From SIG607 sp045605385 (GTDB lineage: Bacteria; Bacillota; Clostridia; Oscillospirales; Acutalibacteraceae), in assembly GCA_045605385.1 (NCBI GenBank), contig JAZUPW010000031.1:1-64000 (forward strand): DNA of 64,000 nt. The letters run 5' to 3'. Below are positions 7,994 through 15,726 of this stretch, piece after piece; positions within the stretch are counted from its first letter, which is position 1, and each line of letters starts with the position of its first letter. Below the pieces are notes generated by a model. That model saw nothing but the letters and a program-made list of their open reading frames with translations. It was not told the DNA's origin and did no database searches. The position numbers and the translations under genes were made by a program.

Positions 7994-9490
7994 CTATTCT
8001 CCTACTTCCCTCAACTTCTCCCACAGTTTAACCATGGCGAAGGTGTCGAGTTCGCAATATTTGAGTAGGTTGTGTCGGGCAGTGGTTTTATCTTCTTCAT
8101 TCATATACTGAATTTGCGGGAAGATGGTCATTGCCTCGCCGCCGTTGTGAATTTGGTCGAGATTATGATAATCGAGCGCAGGGTCATCTGGGAAAAGCGC
8201 GGGCAAAACGCTCTTAATCGAAAAACTACCGCCCATTGCCTTGTTATAATAATATCCACTTTGGAAAGGAACTAACAAGTCCTTCGTATTGCTTTCAATA
8301 TTAAGTAAGTGGTCTGCAAGATCGGGGAAATATCCGGCCAATTCTTTAAGTCTTGTGCATTCGAATGCTTTATTATAAGCTGTTACGCAAACATTTCTTG
8401 GTATATCCTCGCAAAGTCGCTCGGCTATTGCGCGTAAGGGGTTCTCGCCCGATTCTGCCAAGAACTCTTTATGTAAGAGCGGTCCGCCTTCGTATTCAAT
8501 ATAGTGCAGTGAATACTGGAACGGAATTTGCGCATAAGGCTTTGTACCAGGGAACTGTGGAATAACCGGCTGCATGGTTTCAAAATCAAGGAAATATATT
8601 GGGTAAGATAACGTATCAAGAAAATCTCGTATACCGTCTTTATCAATATAATCGCCCTGCTCTGACAAATAATGAAGCATTTGACGGAGCTGCTTAGCGT
8701 TGGTAATACCACTATCAAAAAGTAAATCATTATAACTTATCTGTCCGTCATAATAATGTTTTAGCGCTTTTTTGAAACCGATTCGATAAAGGTCGAACAC
8801 GTTAGGGGTTGGCAAATTTTTAGTGCAATAGCCCCAAAAAGCGCACTCGTACGGCTCGCGACAATGCTCGCCGATATCTTTTTGGGGCTCATCTTTTAAA
8901 TTATATACCTGCTCGGCTTTGCGAAGTAGTGACGGAACGTTTTGAAGTTCATCATTAACATCACGTGACATATCTATAATTTGGAAGAATTTATTGATTT
9001 TAAGTTCTTCGCCTCTAACGTATTCGGGATCAATACAAATAAGATATGTGCCGGTAATTTTAACACCGCAGTGTTCTAAAACATATTTTTGATAAGAAAT
9101 ATCAACGGCGTAGATATGCGAAGCGTGGGTTGAACTTTTAACCTCGTAAATAGCATAACCGCCGTTTTCTTTATGTAAAATATCCACCGCACAGTAAAGG
9201 CCGTTATAGTTAAAGGATGCTTCGCAGATATTTTCGGCCCCATTTGCAAGACATTCTTTAGTTATCGCCTGCATTTTATTAAGGTCGAGCTTGCCGTCAT
9301 CCTTAAAAGCGGTAACTTCGGTGAAATCGCCGAAAAGCTGCATTGCCATATCACCGACAACGTTGCCCTCATCAAAACGCGCCTGCAAAGATGGGTCTTC
9401 GGGCTTTAATTCGGGTTTATATTTAGATAGCCATAATAATTTGGGACACTGCCACGCAAGACAGTATTTAGATTTTGAAAAGTAGAACAT
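7994..9490 (-). CDS. DUF2779 protein: Cas4-like nuclease plus DEDD-type exonuclease domain
   Basis: This 498-residue protein shows the two-part layout of DUF2779 proteins. The N-terminal half looks like a Cas4/RecB-type PD-(D/E)XK nuclease: early cysteines in KYCLAWQCPK (residues 9 and 15), CAVDIL, then YEVKSST with the E-V-K of the active site, and a closing pair in CREPYECAFWGYC that could hold an iron-sulfur cluster with the early ones. The C-terminal half resembles a DnaQ/RNase H-like exonuclease: YFLDFET (D-x-E), TAYNKAFE, and KYCELDTFAM. It is the last gene of a four-gene operon, 18 bases after the preceding one. No CRISPR array or other cas gene is visible. Confidence 0.85.
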   Translation of the reverse strand: MFYFSKSKYCLAWQCPKLLWLSKYKPELKPEDPSLQARFDEGNVVGDMAMQLFGDFTEVTAFKDDGKLDLNKMQAITKECLANGAENICEASFNYNGLYCAVDILHKENGGYAIYEVKSSTHASHIYAVDISYQKYVLEHCGVKITGTYLICIDPEYVRGEELKINKFFQIIDMSRDVNDELQNVPSLLRKAEQVYNLKDEPQKDIGEHCREPYECAFWGYCTKNLPTPNVFDLYRIGFKKALKHYYDGQISYNDLLFDSGITNAKQLRQMLHYLSEQGDYIDKDGIRDFLDTLSYPIYFLDFETMQPVIPQFPGTKPYAQIPFQYSLHYIEYEGGPLLHKEFLAESGENPLRAIAERLCEDIPRNVCVTAYNKAFECTRLKELAGYFPDLADHLLNIESNTKDLLVPFQSGYYYNKAMGGSFSIKSVLPALFPDDPALDYHNLDQIHNGGEAMTIFPQIQYMNEEDKTTARHNLLKYCELDTFAMVKLWEKLREVGE

Positions 9491-9508
9491 ATTGTCACCC
9501 TTTTTACA

Positions 9509-10765
9509 TTATTGCTTTGTAATTATCAATCCGTGTTTTTGTGCTAGATTCAATATGTTGGGGAAATTGTCTACGCCCCATTGGGTGCTAACTGCAATTT
9601 CTGTATCTAAATGTATTATCTCGTCATTTTTAAGATAATAGCGACATTTTGCATTTTCTCTTATCTCACTTACTTTTTTAATTACACCATTGGTTGTTCC
9701 TTGTAATTCGTCGGGAAAAAGTTCTTTCAATTCAGCAAATGTTTTTATACCCTTTATTTTTGTAAGGTGTTTTACAATCGCTAACACACAACGGCCTTTA
9801 CCATAAGATTTACCATCAAACAAATATTTTGAATAATCTCGTCCGCTTGTAATATCAAGGGCTGACCTCATTTTTTTACGATCTTCATCGCTCATATCAT
9901 CATCGTTAGCCAAAACAGCAAGAACATTATCAAAAAGGTTTTTATTAGCTGTATAAAATTTTTGCAATAATTCTTTTTCATTATTAGAAAATGCCATGAC
10001 CTTACTTTCCTTTCTATTGTGAATATCACTTAAATCAGAATTGCTAAGACATCTTAAATAGTTTTCAATTAAAAATTTCGCTTGTGAATTTGAAGACAAC
10101 ATATAACATGGCTCAATAAAATAATTCACTAAATTTTGATAACTCATTTTCAAGAAAGCTTCACTACTACAAACAATATCTTTATCATAATCAGGTGATA
10201 AGAATATGTATATTGGCTCATAGAATTTTTCTTTATCCGAATACTCACTTATTGACCAAGCAAGATATTTTTCAGTTTGATTTTCATCATCACCTATGTT
10301 TTCGGTTGAAAGAACCTTGTTTTCTATCATAATGGGCAGCGATTTCGATGAATGGTTGAAATGCAAATGCAATAGTAAATCTATTCGACCTGTTTTTGAA
10401 TAACCTTCTATTTTCCCAGTTGTAACTTCTGTTTGAACGGAAGATGTTTCTAAAAGATTTTCTGCACCTATTAAAAATTGCTCTATTAAATCTTCCGGAA
10501 TATAAATATTAGAGTTTCGCGGTTCTTCTTTAACCAAAGCAATGGTTTGAAGAAACTTTTTAATTGGAATAAGACCTAACTCATGGTCTGAAGCAGGATT
10601 TAGAAGCCAAGATAAGAAATTACTATGAACTTTTTCTTCACGAGAAATTCGAAGAGTTTTAAAAAAGCTTTCGGTTGAATAATAGTTCATCAACTGCAAG
10701 TATTCTTTAGAATTATGCATCTTTACTATTTCTGATTTAATTTCATTTATATTCATTTCTATCAT
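9509..10765 (-). CDS. PD-(D/E)XK nuclease family protein (PDDEXK_4 type)
   Basis: This 418-residue protein resembles the PDDEXK_4 nuclease family, often found in defence loci. The family opening HSNFLSWLLNP is at residues 47-57. The active-site signature follows as GRIDLLL (Asp129) and MIENKVLS (Glu148, Lys150). Residues about 260-418 are a separate, helix-rich part without a recognised motif. The start codon overlaps the stop codon of the upstream dGTPase-like gene by one base (TGATG), which suggests coupled translation and a shared process. An alternative ATG lies three codons in. Substrate is unknown. Confidence 0.85.
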   Translation of the reverse strand: MIEMNINEIKSEIVKMHNSKEYLQLMNYYSTESFFKTLRISREEKVHSNFLSWLLNPASDHELGLIPIKKFLQTIALVKEEPRNSNIYIPEDLIEQFLIGAENLLETSSVQTEVTTGKIEGYSKTGRIDLLLHLHFNHSSKSLPIMIENKVLSTENIGDDENQTEKYLAWSISEYSDKEKFYEPIYIFLSPDYDKDIVCSSEAFLKMSYQNLVNYFIEPCYMLSSNSQAKFLIENYLRCLSNSDLSDIHNRKESKVMAFSNNEKELLQKFYTANKNLFDNVLAVLANDDDMSDEDRKKMRSALDITSGRDYSKYLFDGKSYGKGRCVLAIVKHLTKIKGIKTFAELKELFPDELQGTTNGVIKKVSEIRENAKCRYYLKNDEIIHLDTEIAVSTQWGVDNFPNILNLAQKHGLIITKQ

Positions 10766-11961
10766 CAGTCAAAATACCCCTTATAAGTTATTTTTAAATC
10801 GCTTTCGGGAAAAAGAAAAGCATATAAATCAATAAAATAATCATCGGTCATACTTGCGATATAATCGACCACTATCTGATTAGGCTCGGTTTGTTCATAA
10901 GGCATTTCGCGTTTATAATGCGCTTTATTTATGTAGTTAATATGATGTGTAAAAATCGGCGAAGACTTATTCTCACTCTTTAAATCTTCAAGCAGTTTTT
11001 CGTAAAGAGCACTCATCATAGGTTTAACTGTATCCTTCATTTCCGCCTTTACAATATCGTTTTTATATATCAAATCATAGTTATCGGCCTTGGCTTTTTT
11101 GAGCGCTTCAAAATGCTCGGAATCCATTTTGATATATGGCTTTCCGTAACTGTTCTCAACTATATTAACAATAAGATTATTTATAATCTCGGCATTATAA
11201 GTTCCAATAGCACAATCTTCATAAGCATCGGTTTTAAGCAGGTCGGCCTTCTCGGCATCCTGCCTGTCTTTGCCAAGGTAAGCGATAATATCCGAAATTC
11301 GCATAACACAGCCCTCAAGGGTTGATGGAACAAGTTTCCGAACATTTTTCTTATCTGAATAGCAAGCTTCGATTTGCTTATCAAATTCCTCAAAATTTTG
11401 GAGTGCTTTTGGATAATATTCCGAAAGTTCCATTTCGCCATCGTGTGCGGCAATACCGTTTAATGTTTGAAGTGATATATTATACGGAAAGATTTTATCA
11501 AGGACACGCACTGAATGGATATTATGACTAAAATGTCTGCCTATGTGGGAGAATAAAAGCTCATCCAAAATTTCTTCGCCCGCATGACCAAATGGCGTAT
11601 GCCCGATATCATGCCCTAAAGCTATCGCCTCAATTAAGTCAAGATTTAATCCCAATGCCTTACCAATGGTACGCGCAATGCGTGACACTAACTGCACGTG
11701 AAGTCCACGACGGGTTATATCATCATTTTTATAAAACGAAAACACCTGTGTTTTATCGGCATATCGGTTATAGTAAGGGCAATGAAGTATTTTATCAATA
11801 TCACGAATAAACGCAGTGCGGATGATATTGGCTTTATCCTTAGAATTGTCACGGCGGATAACGTCATCTTCGGTGAAAGCAATCTGCGGCAGAGAGTTAT
11901 TTTCTCTGTCGTTTTTTATTTTGGCAGATAACTCCGCAGATAATTTTTCATAATTTAGCAT
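10765..11961 (-). CDS. dgt: dGTPase-like HD-domain triphosphohydrolase
   Basis: This 398-residue protein resembles deoxyguanosine triphosphate triphosphohydrolases, which cleave dGTP (or other dNTPs) to the nucleoside and triphosphate. Seen here: the family segment DKTQVFSF near 69-76, TRRGLHVQL with His88, the HD motif GHDIGHTPFGH with His117-Asp118, and RISDIIAYLGKDRQDA, which should supply the last metal-binding Asp. Length is normal for short-type dGTPases. The ribosome site AGGTGATATT is nearly identical to that of the gene before it. dGTPases act in dNTP balance, and some protect bacteria from phage by draining dNTPs. Lying between two nuclease genes and another unknown, this copy may be of that kind. 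Confidence 0.88.
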   Translation of the reverse strand: MLNYEKLSAELSAKIKNDRENNSLPQIAFTEDDVIRRDNSKDKANIIRTAFIRDIDKILHCPYYNRYADKTQVFSFYKNDDITRRGLHVQLVSRIARTIGKALGLNLDLIEAIALGHDIGHTPFGHAGEEILDELLFSHIGRHFSHNIHSVRVLDKIFPYNISLQTLNGIAAHDGEMELSEYYPKALQNFEEFDKQIEACYSDKKNVRKLVPSTLEGCVMRISDIIAYLGKDRQDAEKADLLKTDAYEDCAIGTYNAEIINNLIVNIVENSYGKPYIKMDSEHFEALKKAKADNYDLIYKNDIVKAEMKDTVKPMMSALYEKLLEDLKSENKSSPIFTHHINYINKAHYKREMPYEQTEPNQIVVDYIASMTDDYFIDLYAFLFPESDLKITYKGYFD

Positions 11962-11982
11962 AATATCACCTCTATATGTTCT

Positions 11983-12579
11983 TTATAATATTTTTCGCAA
12001 ATCTTTAATCAATTTTTTATTTTTCATTTCCCAGTCTACTTGATAAACAATTATTTCTTCGTAATGATTTTCTTTGCACCATCTATTTGCTTGTTTATAT
12101 CTATCCCAAACGTTTTGTGGGCTAACCGGGAAATCACCTTTTGGCATATCCTTTTTATATAACTTATTAAGAATGGTATCTTCATCCTTAGTTATTATAC
12201 AACCTACAAGCATAGAATTATTAATGCTATCTTTATCAAATGTCATAGAACCGTTTTGCTTGATTTGCTCCATAACATAATTGACAAAAAGAGTTTTGGG
12301 TATTACGTGTTCGTGAGTTACAAGACTGCGTATTTTAATTCCTTTTTTCTTTTTAAAACTTGATAAATCTTCATAAACTGCTTCAAGAGCTTTTTGGGAC
12401 CAATAGGCAACGCCAAAATAACCATTACCTTTTACAGCATAATTACCATCACCATCACGATTTTCTGTCCACTCCCAAGATATAGACTCTAAAACCTTTT
12501 TTATTGTTTTTTCTGATATTTGAGAGTCTTGGCTACACAAAGAATTTAAATCTCTAACTATATCATCTTTTCTCGACAT
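11983..12579 (-). CDS. Hypothetical protein, possible HNH-type nuclease
   Basis: This 198-residue protein is the first gene of the minus-strand operon. Residues 86-95, LVTHEHVIPK, resemble the first strand of an HNH/beta-beta-alpha-metal fold (compare EHxxPKSL in HNH enzymes), and an Asn-rich stretch, INNSMLVG, follows 30 residues on. The remaining HNH residues are not obvious and there are no zinc-binding CxxC pairs, so a nuclease role is only a guess. No signal peptide or membrane segment is present. AGGTGATATT precedes the start. The dGTPase-like gene follows after 21 bases. Confidence 0.75.
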   Translation of the reverse strand: MSRKDDIVRDLNSLCSQDSQISEKTIKKVLESISWEWTENRDGDGNYAVKGNGYFGVAYWSQKALEAVYEDLSSFKKKKGIKIRSLVTHEHVIPKTLFVNYVMEQIKQNGSMTFDKDSINNSMLVGCIITKDEDTILNKLYKKDMPKGDFPVSPQNVWDRYKQANRWCKENHYEEIIVYQVDWEMKNKKLIKDLRKIL

Positions 12580-12599
12580 AATATCACCTCATTTTATTA

Positions 12600-12628
12600 A
12601 TTATAACATATTTATTATTCATTAACAA
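12600..12628 (-). promoter_or_regulatory. Promoter of the four-gene minus-strand operon
   Basis: Reading the minus strand, TTGTTA (12623-12628) and TATAAT (12600-12605) are 17 bases apart, about 20 bases before the first start codon at 12579. No equally clear promoter was found for the divergent plus-strand operon. Confidence 0.6.
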
Positions 12629-12701
12629 TTATAAATATAAAATAATGTGTGTCCCGAAAATGTCGCATGCGTTGTGGTATTGTATATGTGGAGGGATAAA
12701 A

Positions 12702-13064
12702 ATGAAAAGAATTGTTATTGGTGGTTATAGAAAATTTGATAATTATGAGATTTTTAAAAGTTTTGTAGATTCGTGCGTTGGACAAGAAACGGGAATCACC
12801 ATTTTGTCGGGTCATTGTAAAGGGACAGACTTAATGGCGGAAAGATATGCAAAAGAAAAAGGATTTGCACTTGAAATTTATCCTGCCGACTGGCAAAAGT
12901 ACGGCAGAGCGGCAGGACCGATAAGAAACAAACAAATGGTAGAAAATTCCGATACAGTAATCGCTTTTGTAAGCGAAAGCGCAAGTGGCACTAAAAATCT
13001 TATACAAAATGCAAAGAAATTAGATAAGAAATTATTCGTTAAAGATATAGGAGAATATTTATGA
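12702..13064 (+). CDS. DUF2493 (YspA-type SLOG-fold) protein
   Basis: This 120-residue protein has the hallmarks of DUF2493, a SLOG/Rossmann-like fold proposed to bind nucleotides or nucleotide-derived signals. Visible motifs are MKRIVIGGYRKF at the N-terminus, ILSGHCKGTDLMAERYA (the GxxxGAD-like loop), PADWQKYGRAAGPIRNKQM, and IAFVSESASGTKNLI. The long frame opens at 12645, but GGAGGG lies just before the ATG at 12702 and the conserved fold starts there. It is the first gene of a six-gene operon and its stop overlaps the next start by 4 bases (ATGA). SLOG proteins are common in nucleotide-signal conflict systems. Confidence 0.88.
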   Translation: MKRIVIGGYRKFDNYEIFKSFVDSCVGQETGITILSGHCKGTDLMAERYAKEKGFALEIYPADWQKYGRAAGPIRNKQMVENSDTVIAFVSESASGTKNLIQNAKKLDKKLFVKDIGEYL

Positions 13065-13657
13065 GTGTATATAAAGGCATATTTTGGTATGTCCCAAATG
13101 ATAAAAAATTGATTACTGTAAAGGTTAAGTGCGATAGAAACGGTGTTGCGTTAGAAGATGCAGATTATTCGTCAAAATCGGGCGAAAATTTTAATCACAA
13201 ACTTGAGTGGGCAAAGTTTTCTAAAAGCATTACGAAAGGACAACCATTCAATTATTATCCTCGAGGCAGAGTGGAAGTTAAAAACGGAAAAGTTAAAGTT
13301 TTTATGAGTCCGGTGCTTTGTAGGTTTGATGTTTTCGGTTTAATTATGGAAACGTTTGAACTTAATAACGATGATGTCACAATACGCGAGGTTGCGGACA
13401 ACTCAAAGCACTATGAGTATTTGATTGACTTTGAACCCACAGTGTGCAATATGTGCGGCAAAATCTTTGATGAATTGGATTATCAAGAAAACTTCTGTTT
13501 TGATTATCATATTGGCTATGGCTCAAGGTATGACCTCAACCGACTAAGGCTTAATTTATGTATTGAGCGCTTCGACAAGGTTTTAGATTTCATTTTGCCA
13601 CAATGTAAAGAAAATCCTTTAAGTGAGTATCGTTTTGAAGGAGAGATTGATGCATGA
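13061..13657 (+). CDS. Hypothetical protein with Cys-containing C-terminus
   Basis: I cannot assign this 198-residue protein. The first 120 residues are beta-rich without known motifs. The last third has CNMCGKIFDELD, then GYGSRYDLNRLRLNLC and a final Cys, a pattern that recurs from memory in short clostridial unknowns and suggests a zinc-stabilised fold. The start overlaps the upstream stop by 4 bases (ATGA), and its own stop overlaps the next start in the same way, so it is firmly in the operon and probably made in step with its neighbours. No signal peptide. Confidence 0.8.
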   Translation: MSVYKGIFWYVPNDKKLITVKVKCDRNGVALEDADYSSKSGENFNHKLEWAKFSKSITKGQPFNYYPRGRVEVKNGKVKVFMSPVLCRFDVFGLIMETFELNNDDVTIREVADNSKHYEYLIDFEPTVCNMCGKIFDELDYQENFCFDYHIGYGSRYDLNRLRLNLCIERFDKVLDFILPQCKENPLSEYRFEGEIDA

Positions 13658-14016
13658 TTAAAAGTAATGAATATAAAAAACTGCAAAGTTGGGACCCAAA
13701 GCCTGAAGTTCAACGTGCAGCCGAGAAACAATTTTATAATAACGAACCGCAAGAAATGCGCCATAAAAAGAAAAGCCGAAAAACTGGCAAGGCTCGTTCT
13801 GACCACAAGCACAATTATATTGCTGCAGTTATTTGCTACGAAACTTATGGCAATAAATATAACTATATAGGAAAAGTGTGTGATGTTTGCGGGCACTTAT
13901 GTTTAAAAAACTGGCGCAAGGAACTCAGGAATTATTTCGCAAAGAAAAATGAACAAGATGAAAATTTGCCTGTCTATGAAAAACTGGATGAAAACACCGC
14001 ACGCAAAATTTGTTGA
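13654..14016 (+). CDS. Hypothetical basic protein with a CxxCG motif
   Basis: This 120-residue protein is unknown. It is basic in the middle (HKKKSRKTGKARSDHKHN, residues about 37-54) and then has GKVCDVCGHLC with a CxxC pair, compatible with a small zinc-binding or nucleic-acid-binding module. It overlaps the gene before it by 4 bases and is followed after 14 bases by the phosphatase gene, which has its own ribosome site (GGAGGAG). The basic stretch plus CxxC pair would suit nucleic-acid or protein binding, but this is inference. Confidence 0.75.
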   Translation: MIKSNEYKKLQSWDPKPEVQRAAEKQFYNNEPQEMRHKKKSRKTGKARSDHKHNYIAAVICYETYGNKYNYIGKVCDVCGHLCLKNWRKELRNYFAKKNEQDENLPVYEKLDENTARKIC

Positions 14017-14030
14017 TGGAGGAGTAAAAA

Positions 14031-14717
14031 ATGATTTACGCTATGAGTGATTTGCACGGATGTTACGACAAATATACTAAAATGCTTGCAAAGATAAATT
14101 TTAGTAATAACGATACTCTTTATATTTTGGGTGATATCGTTGACAGAGGACCTGATGGAATTAAAATTTTGCAGGATGTAATAAATAATAGAATAAATGT
14201 GTTTGTTTTGTGTGGTAATCACGAGAATATGGCAAGCCGTGTGCTTAAAGTACTAACATATTCATCGGATATGTATGAAGATGATAATTTTCCCGAAATC
14301 TATCGTAATTGGATCGTTAACGGAGGAACCCCTACTTTCGAAGCCTTTATGGAACTAGAATACAAAGAAAAAATACGTTTATTGTCTTATATGAGTCGTT
14401 CTCTTTTGTTTGAAGAAATAGAGGTTAATGGTAAAAAATTTCATTTATCCCATACTGTTCCCAATAAAAAAACTATGCGCGCCCACGAAAGGATGCCATA
14501 TTACGATTATTTAATCGGCGAACCCGAATACGAAAAGGAATATTTCCCCGATAAAATTATTATTACAGGTCATACGCCAACGGGATTTATTGACCCAAAA
14601 TTCAAAGGCAAGATATGGAGAGGAAATAATCATATTGCAATCGACTGCGGTGCAGTATTCGGCAATCCGCTTGGATGTATTTGTTTAGACACTTTAGAGG
14701 AATTTTATGTTCAGTAA
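14031..14717 (+). CDS. PPP-type metallophosphoesterase
   Basis: This 228-residue enzyme belongs to the calcineurin-like/PPP phosphatase group, which uses two metal ions to hydrolyse phosphoesters of proteins or nucleotides such as ApppA-type molecules. All signature blocks are visible: SDLHGC (Asp7, His9), GDIVDRG (34-40), GNHEN (62-66), LSHT and ITGHTPTG near the C-terminus. Length fits bacterial PrpA/PrpB-like or ApaH-like proteins. The end overlaps the following unknown gene by 11 bases. Its place between a SLOG protein and a polymerase suggests a nucleotide or protein-phosphate substrate in the same system, but the true substrate is not evident. Confidence 0.9.
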   Translation: MIYAMSDLHGCYDKYTKMLAKINFSNNDTLYILGDIVDRGPDGIKILQDVINNRINVFVLCGNHENMASRVLKVLTYSSDMYEDDNFPEIYRNWIVNGGTPTFEAFMELEYKEKIRLLSYMSRSLLFEEIEVNGKKFHLSHTVPNKKTMRAHERMPYYDYLIGEPEYEKEYFPDKIIITGHTPTGFIDPKFKGKIWRGNNHIAIDCGAVFGNPLGCICLDTLEEFYVQ

Positions 14718-15702
14718 TGATTTAGATGTTTTTGAATTTATTAATTCAAAAGATATAAAAGAGCACCTTAAAAAGATAAAGTATAAGTTTAACTCTTTAG
14801 AAACGGCCTGGCTTATTTATCAATGTAATCATCTGAGTATCGATGAAAAACACAACGCCTTTAAAAAACTTATAGAAACAATGCCCGACTGTGAAGTTCC
14901 TAAACGAATGAACACGGAATATCAATATAGCTTACATAGGTATCTCAAGGATTATATTGATAAGGAAAACATATTACTTAATAGATTTTTTAAAAATGCT
15001 AAAAATTGTATTTTTGAATACGGTTTTTGGGGCGAAAGAGGTCTTTGGTTTAAGTCCGATAAATGTTATTATAATTTTGAAGAATGTTTAAAGGATGCTA
15101 TAAAAGAAACTCGTGAATTTAGTGTAAAAAAATTTGAAATTAGAAAACGTAAAAGAAACACTCGATACTCTGCTGAAGTAAAATTCATAAATGAAAAGGT
15201 ATATAGTTATACTATAGCTGATGAAAAAGATGACGAATATGAGCTGCTCTACGACGTTTTTGACGGACTCTATTTTGAGTTTCCGACGCCATTTGAAAAA
15301 GGCGATATTCTTTGCGAATATGAATTTGGAGATGAAAGTGATGGCTTTTGCAGGGGACCGTTTGTTATATGTAGATTGCCGGCAGAACGAATACTTACCG
15401 ATAATTTAGATACGAGCGATATGAATGTTCGTGGGTATTTTTTAGACGATAGCGGCTCATTTTATCTCGAAACTATGTATAATTATATGAATCTTGAGTT
15501 TTATCACGGCCACTTAAAAGGCAAGAAGAAACTCTTGGAACTTCTTTCAATGTATACAAAAAATCACCTTGATATTTCTCTTTTTGCAAGCACATATCAC
15601 CATATTTTATGTGAAGAAAACTTGAAAGAGGGCCTTTCTAATATGCACTATAATGAGTTGGTTTCGCATCTTATAAACGGCGAAGATGAACAAAAGATAT
15701 GA
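14707..15702 (+). CDS. Hypothetical protein
   Basis: This 331-residue soluble protein has no recognised domain. The N-terminal 100 residues are helical; residues about 195-260 include FPTPFEKGDILCEYEF and DMNVRGYFLDDSG, and the last part has NLEFYHGHLKGKKKLLELLS, a layout I recall from uncharacterised clostridial accessory proteins. The start ATG lies inside the end of the phosphatase gene (11-base overlap), so the two are probably translationally coupled. The mini-PolC gene follows 24 bases later with its own AAAGGAG site. Confidence 0.8.
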   Translation: MFSNDLDVFEFINSKDIKEHLKKIKYKFNSLETAWLIYQCNHLSIDEKHNAFKKLIETMPDCEVPKRMNTEYQYSLHRYLKDYIDKENILLNRFFKNAKNCIFEYGFWGERGLWFKSDKCYYNFEECLKDAIKETREFSVKKFEIRKRKRNTRYSAEVKFINEKVYSYTIADEKDDEYELLYDVFDGLYFEFPTPFEKGDILCEYEFGDESDGFCRGPFVICRLPAERILTDNLDTSDMNVRGYFLDDSGSFYLETMYNYMNLEFYHGHLKGKKKLLELLSMYTKNHLDISLFASTYHHILCEENLKEGLSNMHYNELVSHLINGEDEQKI

Positions 15703-15726
15703 AAAAGTTTTTAAAGGAGAATAGTA

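Noticed and set aside
7994..9490. Cas4 of a CRISPR system
   Set aside because: The C-terminal DEDD-like half and length fit DUF2779; no repeats or other cas genes are in the window.
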